Assembly (NCBI RefSeq): GCF_030317145.1
Contig: NZ_JASZYE010000001.1
Coordinates: 930,001 to 994,000, forward strand
DNA length: 64,000 bases
Direction of reading: 5' to 3'
Source: Variovorax flavidus
Lineage (GTDB): Bacteria > Pseudomonadota > Gammaproteobacteria > Burkholderiales > Burkholderiaceae_C
In this document: positions 7,781 to 16,501 of the stretch, piece after piece
How positions within the stretch are numbered: the first letter of the stretch is position 1
How the letters are laid out: every line of letters starts with the position of its first letter
Notes under the pieces: generated by a model
The model's database searches: none
What the model saw: only the letters and a program-made list of their open reading frames with translations
What the model was told of the DNA's origin: nothing
Program-made: the position numbers and the translations under genes

Positions 7781-9195
7781 GCATGCTGCGGGACAACATG
7801 GGGCCCCTGATGTTCGGGGGCATGATCCTGTTCATGCTCATCGGCTATCCGGCGGCCTTCTCGCTGGCAGCCACCGGCCTGTTCTTCGGCTTCATCGGGA
7901 TGGGGCTCGGGCTCATCACGCCGGACTTCCTGGGCAACATCACGTATCAGCTGTTCGGCATCGTCGCCAACGACCTGTTGCTGGCGATCCCGTTCTTCAC
8001 CTTCATGGGAGCGATCCTCGAGCGCTGCGGCCTGGCCGAGGACCTGCTCGATTCGATCGGCCAGCTCTTCGGCCCGGTGCGCGGAGGCATGGCCTATGCC
8101 GTGATCTTCGTGGGTGCCATCCTCGGCGCCATCACCGGCACGGTGGCTGCGTCGGTGATCGCGATGGGCGTCATCTCGATGACGCCGATGCTCAAGTACG
8201 GCTACTCGACGCGCCACACCATGGGCGTCATCGCCGCGTCGGGAACCATCACACAGCTGATCCCTCCTTCACTCGTTCTGGTGGTGCTGGCGGACGTGCT
8301 CGGGCGTTCGGTGGGCGACATGTACGCGGGTGCCATCGGGCCGAGCCTGATCCAGATCGGCCTGTTCTGCGCATGGGTCGCCATCGTCAGCGTCATCTGG
8401 CCGAAGTCGGTGCCGGCGCTGCCCTTGGAAGCGCGCACCCTGCGCGGCTGGGCGCTCTGGAGAAAATGCCTGCGCGGCATGATCCCCTCGCTGGGGCTGA
8501 TCTTTCTCGTGCTCGGCACGATCTTCATGGGCCTGGCCACGCCATCCGAGGCGGGCGCCATGGGCGTCGTGGGCGCCATCGCACTCGCGGCCTCCTACGG
8601 CACGCTCACCTGGACGCTCCTGTATCAAGGAATGGGGACCACCATGCGCCTCACGGCCATGGTCGTGTTCATCCTCTTCGGAGCGCGCGTGTTCAGCCTG
8701 GTGTTCCAGGGAGTGGGCGGCAAGGAATGGATCGAGCACCTGCTCACCGGCCTGCCCGGCGGACAGATCGGCTTCCTGATCTTCGCCAACATCTTCATCT
8801 TCGTCGTCGCCTTCTTCCTCGACTTCTTCGAGATCGCGTTCATCATCATCCCGCTGCTCGCGCCGGTCGCCGCGAAGCTGGGCATCGACCTCGTCTGGTT
8901 CGGCGTGCTCATCTGCGCCAACATCCAGACGAGCTTCATGCATCCGCCCTTCGGATTTGCACTCTTCTATCTGCGAGGGATCGCGCCGTCATCGATCAGG
9001 ACATCGGACATCTACTGGGGGGCCATCCCCTGGTTGTGCCTGCAGCTCATCCTGGTCGCCATCCTGATCTTCTGGCCGGGCAGCGTCACCTACTGGCTCG
9101 ACAAGGGGACCGGCGTCGACCCGTCCACGATCGACATCGAGATCCCCCTGCCCGAGATGCCCGTATCAATCGACTCTTCCGCGCCAAGGAACTGA
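7777..9195 (+). CDS. dctM: TRAP transporter large permease (DctM family)
   Basis: This 472-residue polytopic protein forms the transport channel. DctM hallmarks are LIGYPAAFSLAATGLFFGFIG, LLAIPFFTFMGAILERCGLAEDLL, GAITGTVAASVIAMGVISMTPMLKYGY, TITQLIPPSLVLVVLADVLG, and FLDFFEIAFIIIPLLAPVA near the C-terminus; QTSFMHPPFGFALFYLRG follows. It is larger than the common 425-residue DctM, as in TakM-like systems. The start overlaps dctQ by four bases. It ends only 4 bp from the stop of the convergent receptor gene, so there is no room for a conventional terminator between the two transcripts. Confidence 0.92.
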   Translation: MSMLRDNMGPLMFGGMILFMLIGYPAAFSLAATGLFFGFIGMGLGLITPDFLGNITYQLFGIVANDLLLAIPFFTFMGAILERCGLAEDLLDSIGQLFGPVRGGMAYAVIFVGAILGAITGTVAASVIAMGVISMTPMLKYGYSTRHTMGVIAASGTITQLIPPSLVLVVLADVLGRSVGDMYAGAIGPSLIQIGLFCAWVAIVSVIWPKSVPALPLEARTLRGWALWRKCLRGMIPSLGLIFLVLGTIFMGLATPSEAGAMGVVGAIALAASYGTLTWTLLYQGMGTTMRLTAMVVFILFGARVFSLVFQGVGGKEWIEHLLTGLPGGQIGFLIFANIFIFVVAFFLDFFEIAFIIIPLLAPVAAKLGIDLVWFGVLICANIQTSFMHPPFGFALFYLRGIAPSSIRTSDIYWGAIPWLCLQLILVAILIFWPGSVTYWLDKGTGVDPSTIDIEIPLPEMPVSIDSSAPRN

Positions 9196-9199
9196 GCGG

Positions 9200-10306
9200 C
9201 TAGGTGCGGGTGCGCGCGCGCATCATGAACGAGTCGAACCCCAGCTCCGCCACCTGCATCCACTGGAAGGAGTCGCCGCGGAAGGCCACGAGGCTGTCAT
9301 AGAGCTTCTTGAAGTGCGGGTTGGTCTGCGACAACCCGGCATAGATCTCGTTGGCGGCCTTGTAGCTCGCTTCCATGATGTCCGGCGGAAATGCGCGCAG
9401 CAGCGCACCGCCGGCAATCAGCCGCTTGAGGGCGCCAGGATTGACGTGGTCGTACTTGCCGAGCACCCATCCCCACGTCTCGCCCGAAGCCGCCGTGATC
9501 GCGGCCTGGTAGTGCTTCGGCAGCTCATTCCACTTGGCGAGGTTGATGATGTTGTGCCCTTGCGCGCTGCCCTCCCACCAGCCCGGGTAGTAGTAGTACT
9601 TCGCGACCTTCTGGAAGCCGAGCTTCTCGTCGTCGTAAGGGCCGACCCATTCGCACGCATCCAGCGTGCCCTTCTCCAGCGCCGGATAGATGTCGCCGGC
9701 GGCAAGCTGCTGTGGCACGACGCCGAGCTTGGCGACGATCGAGCCCGCAAAGCCGCCGATCCGGAACTTGAGGCCCTTCAAGTCCTCGACCGACTTGAGT
9801 TCCTTGCGGAACCAGCCGCCCATCTGGGCGCCCGTATTGCCCGCCGAAATGCCGATGCAGTTGTAGTTCTTCAGAAGATCGTTGAGCAGTTCCTGGCCGC
9901 CGCCGAACCGGAGCCACGAGTTCATCTGTCGGCCGTTGAGACCGAACGGCAGCGAAGTGCCGAAGGTCATCGCCGGGTCCTTGCCCCAGTAGTAGTACAG
10001 CGCCGTGTTGCCCATCTCGACCGTGCCGTTCTGCACCGCGTCGAGCACCTGCAGGCCCGGGACGATCTCGCCGGCGGCAAAGGGCTGGATCTGGAACCGG
10101 TTGTCCGTCATCTCGGCCATGCGCTTGCTGAACTGCTCGCATCCACCAAAAAGCGTGTCGAGCGACTTCGGCCAGCTTGCTGCAAGCCGCCATTTGATCT
10201 CGGGCATGGACTGCGCGAGGGCTGGCGACACGACCGCCGCCGCTGCCGCGCCCACTGCGCCGACGCTGGCGGAGTGGATGAACTTGCGCCTCGAAACTTG
10301 AGCCAT
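9200..10306 (-). CDS. TRAP transporter substrate-binding protein, TakP-like
   Basis: The 368-residue periplasmic receptor has a twin-arginine signal (SRRKFIHSASVG) ending at ALA-Q. The mature part closely fits the TakP/2-oxoacid TRAP receptors: WRLAASWPKSLDTLFGG, QIQPFAAGEIVPGLQVLDAV, ALYYYWGKDPAM, LKGLKFRIGGFAGSIVAKLG, DACEWVGPYDDEKLGF and YYYYPGWWEGSAQGH. Such receptors bind alpha-keto or hydroxy monocarboxylates, so the substrate is probably a small organic acid (inferred). Start ATG 10306 is preceded by AAGGAG. It is transcribed toward dctQM, an unusual arrangement since TRAP genes are normally co-directional. Confidence 0.9.
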   Translation of the reverse strand: MAQVSRRKFIHSASVGAVGAAAAAVVSPALAQSMPEIKWRLAASWPKSLDTLFGGCEQFSKRMAEMTDNRFQIQPFAAGEIVPGLQVLDAVQNGTVEMGNTALYYYWGKDPAMTFGTSLPFGLNGRQMNSWLRFGGGQELLNDLLKNYNCIGISAGNTGAQMGGWFRKELKSVEDLKGLKFRIGGFAGSIVAKLGVVPQQLAAGDIYPALEKGTLDACEWVGPYDDEKLGFQKVAKYYYYPGWWEGSAQGHNIINLAKWNELPKHYQAAITAASGETWGWVLGKYDHVNPGALKRLIAGGALLRAFPPDIMEASYKAANEIYAGLSQTNPHFKKLYDSLVAFRGDSFQWMQVAELGFDSFMMRARTRT

Positions 10307-10334
10307 TCGGATTCTCCTTGACTGAGGTGACTCC

Positions 10335-11660
10335 CTACTGCTCGACGGCGAACAATCGCCACTCATCGCGGATGCCCTTCAAGCGCTGCATCCCCCGATC
10401 CTGAAACGACAAGCCAGAGCCCGCCACCAGATCCTTGACGGTGCTGGAAACAAGCACTTCTCCTGTCTGCGCGTGAGTTGCCACGCGCGCGCCGGTATGC
10501 ACGGCAATGCCTGCCACCTTGTCGCCGATCACTTCGCATTCCCCGGTGTGAAGCCCGGCGCGGATCTCCAGCCCGAGCGACCGCACCTCCCGCGAGATCG
10601 CACAGGCACAGCGAACTGCGCGAGCCGGCCCATCGAATGTGGCAAGGAACCCATCACCCGCGGTGTCGATCTCACGGCCCCGGAAGCGTTCCAACTCCCG
10701 GCGAACCAATGCGTGGTGACTCTCCAGCAGGTCATGCCAGCTGCGATCACCGAGGACTGCAGCGCGCTCGGTGGCCCGCACGATGTCGGTGAACATGACG
10801 GTCACCAGAAGCCGGTCGGGCTCGATGCCATGCCGCGTTCCGGTCAGGAACTCTTCTATCTCATCCAGGATGATGTCGCTGTCGCAGCCCCATGGAATGT
10901 GGTCGACGCCCTGTAGCTCCACCAGTTTTGCGCCGGTGATGCGCTGGCACATGTACCGGGTGGCGCCGAAGTCGATGGCACGATCGTTTCGGCTGTGCAG
11001 CAGCAGAGTCGGCACGCGCACTGCCGGCAGCACATGGCGGATGTCAATATCCACGTTCATGCGCAATACCGCAGCAGCAGCGGCCGGGCTCGCACTGGCT
11101 CGCAGGTAGCGCGCCCACCATTGACGGCATCGCTCGTCCCCGATCTGGCTCGGCCACCGCGTCTCCATGCCGACTGCACCGCCCCACTCGCGTTCAACCT
11201 CCTCCGCGAAGGCCAGCGCCTGATCCCTTGTCGGGCCATAGGGATAGTCGGGCGCATTGATCTTCCTCGCGAAGGCGCCGCCCATGATGAGCGCCGAGGC
11301 GCGCGCCGGGTATGTGGCGGCGAACAGGGCGCACATCGCGCCGCCCTCCGAATAGCCGAACAGTGCCGCGCGCTGCGAGCCGACGGCGTCCATGACCGCG
11401 CGCACGTCGTCCATGCGGACTTCAAGGCTGGGCATGTCGGTGACGCGATCCGACAGGCCCGTCCCCCGCTTGTCGAACAGGATCAGCCGGGAGAACGAGG
11501 CCAGCCGTGTAAACAGCCGGACCACCGCCGGCTCTTCCCAGAAGACATCGAGGTTCGAAACCCAACCGGGAACCAGCACGAGGTCGCGCGGCCCGGTGCC
11601 GACCGTCTGGTAGGCGATGTTGACGCCACCGCTTTTCGCGTAATGGGTCGTGGGAAGCAT
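10335..11660 (-). CDS. Alpha/beta hydrolase - class III adenylate/guanylate cyclase fusion
   Basis: Residues 1-265 are an alpha/beta hydrolase: VPGWVSNLD oxyanion region, LFDKRGTGLSD, nucleophile elbow FGYSEGG, and a terminal GVDHIPW with the catalytic His. Residues about 280-440 are a class III cyclase: VMFTDIVRATE and DTAGDGFLATFDG (the two metal Asp), RAGLHTGEC, and GIAVHTGARV. In the last motif the usual transition-state Asn is His, with Arg retained. The layout matches the mycobacterial Rv1900c family. No membrane segment is seen, so it is a soluble cyclase possibly gated by a hydrolase ligand. An upstream ATG at 11699 is also in frame; I chose 11660 from the usual N-terminus (THYAKSGGVNIAYQ). 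Confidence 0.85.
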   Translation of the reverse strand: MLPTTHYAKSGGVNIAYQTVGTGPRDLVLVPGWVSNLDVFWEEPAVVRLFTRLASFSRLILFDKRGTGLSDRVTDMPSLEVRMDDVRAVMDAVGSQRAALFGYSEGGAMCALFAATYPARASALIMGGAFARKINAPDYPYGPTRDQALAFAEEVEREWGGAVGMETRWPSQIGDERCRQWWARYLRASASPAAAAAVLRMNVDIDIRHVLPAVRVPTLLLHSRNDRAIDFGATRYMCQRITGAKLVELQGVDHIPWGCDSDIILDEIEEFLTGTRHGIEPDRLLVTVMFTDIVRATERAAVLGDRSWHDLLESHHALVRRELERFRGREIDTAGDGFLATFDGPARAVRCACAISREVRSLGLEIRAGLHTGECEVIGDKVAGIAVHTGARVATHAQTGEVLVSSTVKDLVAGSGLSFQDRGMQRLKGIRDEWRLFAVEQ

Positions 11661-11972
11661 GGAGTTTGCAACCTGAAGCGCAAGGCGCTCGACCCGCATG
11701 ATATTGCTCGCGTTGGCTGCACGCTACCGAAGGAAAGCGGGCGCAGCAGCGCTACGCTGCGCGCCGCAACATGCGGTGCGCTCCGTGGGCGACAGAAAGA
11801 CCGCGATTCTTCGGTGGCCGGCGTGGGTTGGGAACGAAGAAATCGGCGCGACCTTCATCGGGATACGCATAAGGTCAGACGCGTCCACCATCCGCATGGA
11901 CAAATTTCCGACGTCGTGCCGCCCCGTTCGCGACTGAAATCGAGCCGGTTTCATCATGAATGCGTAGCGGCT
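11661..11972. other. Intergenic stretch, no gene recognised
   Basis: These 312 bases separate the divergent cyclase-hydrolase gene and a small forward gene. Short open frames on both strands here lack family signatures. One perfect 7-bp dyad, GCGCAGC (11741-11747) and GCTGCGC (11756-11762), has an 8-nt loop. It has no T tract and could be an operator or chance in GC-rich DNA. Promoters for both flanking genes are expected here, but I cannot pick convincing boxes. Confidence 0.4.
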
Positions 11973-12215
11973 ATGCGAACCGACATCTTTCGGGCAGTTG
12001 GCACTGATGGCCAGATGCACATCGTCTTTCGCCGCATCCAGACATTTTTTGTCAGGACGGCATACGGACTGGACGAGAAACAGCGGGAACCGAAGTTCTA
12101 CCTCGGCAACGGGGATCCGCTGGAGTGCGCCGACCGGTACGACACTTTCAAAACGCTCGCAGGCGACCTGGTCGTCCGGATCGTTGCCGAGAAGCGACGC
12201 CGGGACCGCTCGTGA
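11973..12215 (+). CDS. Small conserved hypothetical protein
   Basis: This 80-residue frame starts at ATG 11973 and reads HIVFRRIQTFFVRTAYGLDEKQREPKFYLGNGDPLECADRYDTFKTLAGDLVVRIVAEKRRRD. The pattern (an aromatic-rich strand, then 'LGNGDPLE..DRYDTFKTL.GDLVVRI') looks like small beta-rich proteins found in Burkholderiales, for which I know no function. Codon usage is coding-like only in this frame. It is convergent with the DUF1232 gene at 12252. No ribosome site is strong, so the start is tentative. Confidence 0.5.
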   Translation: MRTDIFRAVGTDGQMHIVFRRIQTFFVRTAYGLDEKQREPKFYLGNGDPLECADRYDTFKTLAGDLVVRIVAEKRRRDRS

Positions 12216-12251
12216 CTGCGGCAGACGCTGGAACGCGCTGCCACCGAGCGA

Positions 12252-12653
12252 CTAGCGTTGCCGCAGCCAGGCCCAGGAAAGCGCCGTCACAAGCGCTGTC
12301 ACGCCAATCCAGATGGCGACGACCAGCGCGGCGCCCCACGCGCTGCGAGGCTTTGCGTTGCCGCTGCGCAACCACTGGTCGGCCTGGATGCGACAGGCGG
12401 CAAGAACGTCTGCCGGCAGCATGCGGATCGTCAGCCAGATCAGCGCCGGCAGCAAAAGCGCATCGTCGATATAGCCCAGCACCGGGATGAAGTCAGGGAT
12501 GAGATCGATGGGACTTAATGCGTAGGCCACGACGAACGCAGCCATCAACTTCGGAATCCAGCTGGTGCCCGGATGTTTGCAGGCAAACCAGAGCGTCACC
12601 GCGTCACGCTTGACGCGGCGCGCCCACTCCCGGATGCCCTGGAGGATCGACAA
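12252..12653 (-). CDS. DUF1232 (YkvA-like) membrane protein
   Basis: The 133-residue protein carries the DUF1232 core KLMAAFVVAYALSPIDLIPDFIPVLGYIDDALLLPALI (about residues 35-72). This core forms two short hydrophobic segments around the SPIDLIPDFIP signature. An additional C-terminal membrane helix follows (WGAALVVAIWIGVTALVTALSW). Family members are small inner-membrane proteins of unknown function. The start is TTG 12653, with AAGGG six bases upstream; no ATG occurs before the conserved core. It lies just downstream of the hemerythrin gene in the same direction, with a gap of about 86 bp. Confidence 0.85.
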   Translation of the reverse strand: MSILQGIREWARRVKRDAVTLWFACKHPGTSWIPKLMAAFVVAYALSPIDLIPDFIPVLGYIDDALLLPALIWLTIRMLPADVLAACRIQADQWLRSGNAKPRSAWGAALVVAIWIGVTALVTALSWAWLRQR

Positions 12654-12739
12654 GCGAAGCCCTTTGTCGGAGAAAAGCGGAAGCTTGCCATAAGCCTGGA
12701 CTTGCGCCCTCGCCCCGCAGCTTCCCCGACATCAGGGCA

Positions 12740-13234
12740 TCAGGCCGTCGCGCCCGTGAGTTCGTCCATCAGCTCTTCTTTGCGAGCCGCGAGCTGCTCG
12801 CGCATCGCCATGAGGTCGAGACTCCTGGCCGCGCGCGCCTTCACGAAGATCTCGTTGCGCTCTTCCTTCACGTGATGATCGATGTATTCGCCCAGCACCT
12901 TGACCTTGGCGTCGAACATGTCGTCCGCCTCCGTCGCGCCTTCCAGCTGCGCGATCAGATCCTTGACGGTGCTGTGCTCGACCTCGGCCTCATCGAGCAG
13001 GTCGGTCTCCTTGATCGCATCGCGCAGGGCGGGATAGAAAATTTCCTCTTCGATCTGTGCATGGACCGTGAGCTCCATGCAGATCTCGCTGGCCAGGTCT
13101 CGCTTTTTCCCGGCCGCGCTGGCCGATCGCGACTTCGTCAGCGTCTCGTAGTCGCCGAACATCTTCTTGACCTTGCGATGATCGGCATCGAGAAGGCTGC
13201 AGGCATCAGGCGCGGCGCGCTTGGTGGTGGGCAT
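12740..13234 (-). CDS. Hemerythrin HHE-domain protein
   Basis: This 164-residue all-alpha protein has the hemerythrin-like cation-binding pattern: LLDADHRKVKKMF (first His), CMELTVHAQIEEEIFYPAL (His plus Glu), VEHSTVKDLIAQL (His), and YIDHHVKEERNEIFVKA (His-His plus Glu). These residues bind a di-iron centre that can sense or scavenge O2, NO or iron. Single-domain HHE proteins of this size are often stress-induced in betaproteobacteria. The start ATG has AAGGAG upstream. It is divergent from the PAS hybrid kinase at 13416 with 181 bp between them. The N-terminal segment (TTKRAAPDAC) is short and basic. Confidence 0.9.
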   Translation of the reverse strand: MPTTKRAAPDACSLLDADHRKVKKMFGDYETLTKSRSASAAGKKRDLASEICMELTVHAQIEEEIFYPALRDAIKETDLLDEAEVEHSTVKDLIAQLEGATEADDMFDAKVKVLGEYIDHHVKEERNEIFVKARAARSLDLMAMREQLAARKEELMDELTGATA

Positions 13235-13415
13235 CGTGGGACTCCTTATGTGTGGGGAGCACGGATGCTGGGATGCGGTAGCCAGCCGCCGCGTAGGATG
13301 CAGGCGCGACAGGCGTCGGGATCCCGCCGACGCGAGCCGTGCTGCTCACGTTTCCCCCCTTGAGCGGAAGGGATTCGAATGGCAGCTTCAGACATGATGA
13401 AAGCGACGCCCGCCC

Positions 13416-15422
13416 ATGAATGACAGCGCCAGCGATCACGGCCACACGACAGGGAACATCGGGCCGTGCGCCGATGCCCGCGCACGTGCCTTCGCTGAGG
13501 ACGTCCTCCGCGAGAGCGAAGCCCGTTTCCGCTCCGCGCTGAAAGCCGGCCGGATGGGTTCGTGGGAAACCGACTACCAGACGATGACCCGGAGCTGGAC
13601 GGCCGAGGGCATGGAACTGTTCGGCATCACCCTCCCCGATGGCCGCGGCCGGGTGGGCGGGCCCGACGACGAGTACGCCGCGGCGCTCCACCCGGACGAT
13701 CGCCACCTGGCCCATCACTATCACGAACTCGCGGATCAACAGGATTCCTTCGCCGCCGAATACCGCATCGTGAGGCCCGACGGCACCCAGCTCTGGCTGT
13801 CGGGCCGCGGCTTGGTCGTGGAGCGCGAAGCGGACGGGCGTGCCCTGCGGCTGGTTAGCATCATGGCCGACGCCACCGAACGCAAGCAGGCCGAGGAGCG
13901 CTTGCGCATCGAGCACGAAAGGCTGGACCTCGCTCTCAGCGCCGGCCGCATGGGCGCCTACGACATGAACATCAGGGACGGTGTCTTGTGGTGGTCGGCG
14001 CAGACCTACGATCTTTTCGGGGTGAGCCGGGAGGACTTCGTCCCGACCCCCGGCAGCGTGATCGCCCTGCTTCACCCCGACGATCGCGAAACCTTCTCGC
14101 GGCTGCGAGCAGATGCAATCGCCCAACGCCGGCCCTTTCGCCACGAGTTCCGGATCGTGCGCCCCGACGGCACGGAAGCCTGGCTGGCGCACAGCGGCCA
14201 GGCCGAATACGACGCCGAAGGCCTTCCGATCCGAAGCTTCGGCGTCACCATGGACATCACGGAGCGCAGGCGCGCCGACGAACTGCTCCGGGATGCCGAC
14301 CGCAAGAAGGACCGCTTCATCGCCATGCTGGCGCATGAACTGCGCAATCCGCTGGCGCCGATCCGCAACGCGGTCGCCGTGCTGCGCCACCCCCGTTCCA
14401 CCGGCCAGACCGCAGCCTGGTGCCACGACGTCATCGATCGGCAAGTGACACAGATGGCCCGTTTGCTCGACGATCTCCTCGATGCGTCGCGACTCAGCCG
14501 CGGGCAGCTCCATCTTCGCCTCCAGCCCCTGAGCCTCGCCACTGCGATCGAGCAGGCCATCGAGATTGCGCAACCGCTCATCGACGCCGGCGGGCATGCA
14601 TTCAGGCTCGTGTTGCCAGCGCAGGCACTCCCCATGGAAGGCGACGCGGTCCGGCTGGCGCAGGTGTTCTCGAACCTGCTCATCAACGCCGCCAAGTACA
14701 CCCCGCCCAAGGGGTCGATCACGCTGGCCGCCGAACGGGCCGGCCAGGAGGCCGTGGTGCGCGTGACGGACAACGGCATCGGTATCGAGGCCCGGCACCT
14801 CGAACACATCTGCGAGATGTTCGGCCAGGTCGAATCGACCCTCAACCGCTCCCAGGGAGGACAAGGCATCGGACTCGCGCTCGCGAAGGGCCTTGTCGAA
14901 CTGCATGGCGGCACGATCGGCGCCAGCAGCCAGGGCCCGGCCATGGGCAGCGAGTTCTTCGTCCGCCTGCCGCTTGCGTCGACTGAAGGCACGCGTCCCC
15001 TGTCGAACTTCCCGCCAGCTGCCGACCTGCCACAGGCCACCTCCTGCCGGATCCTCGTCGCCGACGACCTCAAGGATTCGGCCGACAGCCTCGCGCACGC
15101 CCTGCAGGGACTGGGGCACAAGGTTCACGTCGCGTACGACGGCGCCCAGGCCATCGCGCTGGCAGCGGCCATCCGACCCGAGGTCGCGTTGCTGGACCTG
15201 GGAATGCCGAAGCTCAACGGCTACGACGTGTGCCGCCAGATCCGGGCGTTCGAATGGGGCCGCGGCGTGCTGGTGATCGCCCAGACCGGGTGGGGACAGG
15301 AGCAGGATCGCCTGCGCACGCGCGAAGCGGGCTTCGACCACCACGTCGTCAAGCCCGTCGACCTCGACGCGCTGATTGCCCTTGTCGACCGGCACCAAGC
15401 CCTGCACCGACGCGACGGTTGA
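13416..15422 (+). CDS. Soluble hybrid histidine kinase, PAS-PAS-HisKA-HATPase-REC
   Basis: The 668-residue protein has two PAS/PAC domains (about 30-155 and 165-290). Each ends in a PAC-like 'EYRIVRPDGTQLWLSGRG' or 'EFRIVRPDGTEAWLAHSG' strand followed by 'DATERKQAEERL' or 'DITERRRADELL'. HisKA follows, with phospho-His307 ([13 protein letters not shown]). The HATPase has N-box NLLINAAKYT, G1 DNGIGI and G2 GIGLALAKGL. The C-terminal receiver has acceptor Asp594 (ALLDLGMPKLNGY) and KPVD. No membrane helix is present, so the signal is cytosolic. The HisKA-to-REC half closely resembles two other kinases in this window. The partner phosphotransfer protein and the signal are unknown. Confidence 0.92.
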   Translation: MNDSASDHGHTTGNIGPCADARARAFAEDVLRESEARFRSALKAGRMGSWETDYQTMTRSWTAEGMELFGITLPDGRGRVGGPDDEYAAALHPDDRHLAHHYHELADQQDSFAAEYRIVRPDGTQLWLSGRGLVVEREADGRALRLVSIMADATERKQAEERLRIEHERLDLALSAGRMGAYDMNIRDGVLWWSAQTYDLFGVSREDFVPTPGSVIALLHPDDRETFSRLRADAIAQRRPFRHEFRIVRPDGTEAWLAHSGQAEYDAEGLPIRSFGVTMDITERRRADELLRDADRKKDRFIAMLAHELRNPLAPIRNAVAVLRHPRSTGQTAAWCHDVIDRQVTQMARLLDDLLDASRLSRGQLHLRLQPLSLATAIEQAIEIAQPLIDAGGHAFRLVLPAQALPMEGDAVRLAQVFSNLLINAAKYTPPKGSITLAAERAGQEAVVRVTDNGIGIEARHLEHICEMFGQVESTLNRSQGGQGIGLALAKGLVELHGGTIGASSQGPAMGSEFFVRLPLASTEGTRPLSNFPPAADLPQATSCRILVADDLKDSADSLAHALQGLGHKVHVAYDGAQAIALAAAIRPEVALLDLGMPKLNGYDVCRQIRAFEWGRGVLVIAQTGWGQEQDRLRTREAGFDHHVVKPVDLDALIALVDRHQALHRRDG

Positions 15423-15486
15423 TGAAAAAGCAACTGCAATACAGTCGGCGCTGGTCTGCAAGCCCGGCCCTGTGCAGAATTGCGGC

Positions 15487-15696
15487 ATGACTGAGCCCGG
15501 TGAACTATCCGACGAAGAGCTGCTCGATCGCGCACACCAGCTTCGCCTGCTGGCGCTGCGCGGCCATCGCGACGCGAGAGGAGCCGCCCATCGCCACGAA
15601 ACCGAAGTGCGGCGCCGCTTCGGCCCCCCTTCGACGATGAACGCCGCGCTGGAGTCTTCGCCAGCGCGTCGGCGCCCGTTCTGGCGCTTCTGGTAG
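15487..15696 (+). CDS. Small hypothetical protein (69 aa)
   Basis: This short protein (EPGELSDEELLDRAHQLRLLALRGHRDARGAAHRHETEVRRRF) is helical, rich in Arg, His and Leu, with a basic aromatic tail (RRRPFWRFW). I recognise no family. It starts at ATG 15487 and lies between the PAS kinase (64 bp upstream) and the DUF2789 gene (24 bp downstream), all on the same strand. The small gap to the next gene suggests co-transcription. Coding quality is moderate; it may be a small stress-type protein, but no function is claimed. Confidence 0.5.
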   Translation: MTEPGELSDEELLDRAHQLRLLALRGHRDARGAAHRHETEVRRRFGPPSTMNAALESSPARRRPFWRFW

Positions 15697-15720
15697 GCGA
15701 ATCAATCCGAGGAGGTCCCA

Positions 15721-15954
15721 TTGGATTCAGGCAACCACACGATCGCGGATCTGTTCGCCCAACTGGGGCTCGGCAACACGTCCGCCGAGATCGACCAGTT
15801 CGTCGCCCAGCACCGGCCTTTGAGCAATTCGCTGCAGTTGGCGGATGCACCGTTCTGGAATGACGGCCAGGCGCAGTTCCTGCGCGAGGAGATCAGCGAG
15901 GACGCCGATTGGGCGGAAGTCGTGGATCAGCTGAACGCGCTGTTGCGCGCCTGA
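15721..15954 (+). CDS. DUF2789 family protein
   Basis: The 77-residue protein matches DUF2789. It has IADLFAQLGLGNTSAEIDQFVAQHRPL, LADAPFWNDGQAQFLREEI and EDADWAEVVDQLNALL, a compact all-helical pattern conserved in gamma- and betaproteobacteria, with function unknown. Translation starts at TTG 15721, supported by AGGAGG eight to thirteen bases upstream; no ATG occurs in the domain. It sits between a 69-residue hypothetical and the DksA-type gene, all forward. Confidence 0.85.
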   Translation: MDSGNHTIADLFAQLGLGNTSAEIDQFVAQHRPLSNSLQLADAPFWNDGQAQFLREEISEDADWAEVVDQLNALLRA

Positions 15955-16085
15955 TCCGCCCCGCCTGCGGCCGCCTCCGGGGCGAAATCCTTCCTGCCGC
16001 GTTGACGAATGCTGACATGGCATCTCCCGTGCGCGTGTGAACGTCGACCCCGACGTGCCCGCCAGCGGCACGCAAGGAGCAACCC

Positions 16086-16478
16086 GTGGCCCGACTGTCC
16101 GACGAACAGCTGAAGCAGATCCAGGACCTGCTGTCGCGGCGAGGTGCCGAATTGCAGGCCGAAGTTCGGGCGCTCAAGGCGGCCGGCGTCGCCTCGCCCG
16201 AAGCGCGCCCCCGCGATGTCAAGGACCATGTCGACGACGCCGATGAGCGCCTGCTTGCCGGCCTCGACCATGTGCAGCTGCAGCGCGACCAGGAGGAATT
16301 GCGCGGCATCGAGGACGCACGCGAACGAATCCGCGAAGGCCGCTACGGCTTCTGCGACGAGTGCGACAAGCCCATCCCCTTCGCCCGCCTGATGGTGCAG
16401 CCGACGGCGAAATTCTGCATCGAGCACCAGGCCGCATGGGAGAGCAGGCACCCTGCGGCCCCACCCTTTGCTACGTGA
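16086..16478 (+). CDS. DksA/TraR-type zinc-finger protein
   Basis: This 130-residue protein resembles short DksA paralogues. An N-terminal helical hairpin (LSDEQLKQIQDLLSRRGAELQAEV ... HVQLQRDQEELRGIEDARERI) is followed by a zinc finger, FCDECDKPIP...KFCIEH, with C-x2-C and C-x2-H ligands. The tip of the coiled coil in DksA carries an acidic DxxDxA motif; here the segment DDADERLLAG is acidic and similar. Such proteins bind the RNA polymerase secondary channel and modulate ppGpp-linked transcription. The start is GTG 16086, with AAGGAG upstream. It could equally be named a TraR/DksA family protein; the true housekeeping DksA is expected elsewhere. Confidence 0.85.
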   Translation: MARLSDEQLKQIQDLLSRRGAELQAEVRALKAAGVASPEARPRDVKDHVDDADERLLAGLDHVQLQRDQEELRGIEDARERIREGRYGFCDECDKPIPFARLMVQPTAKFCIEHQAAWESRHPAAPPFAT

Positions 16479-16501
16479 GGCGGCTGACGCGCGTCGCAAC
16501 G

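Noticed and set aside
11724..12020. 98-codon minus frame in the cyclase upstream gap
   Set aside because: No conserved motif; it overlaps the better supported forward 80-residue frame.
13206..15488. 760-codon minus frame over the PAS kinase
   Set aside because: It is the complement of a well-supported hybrid kinase and carries no recognisable domain.
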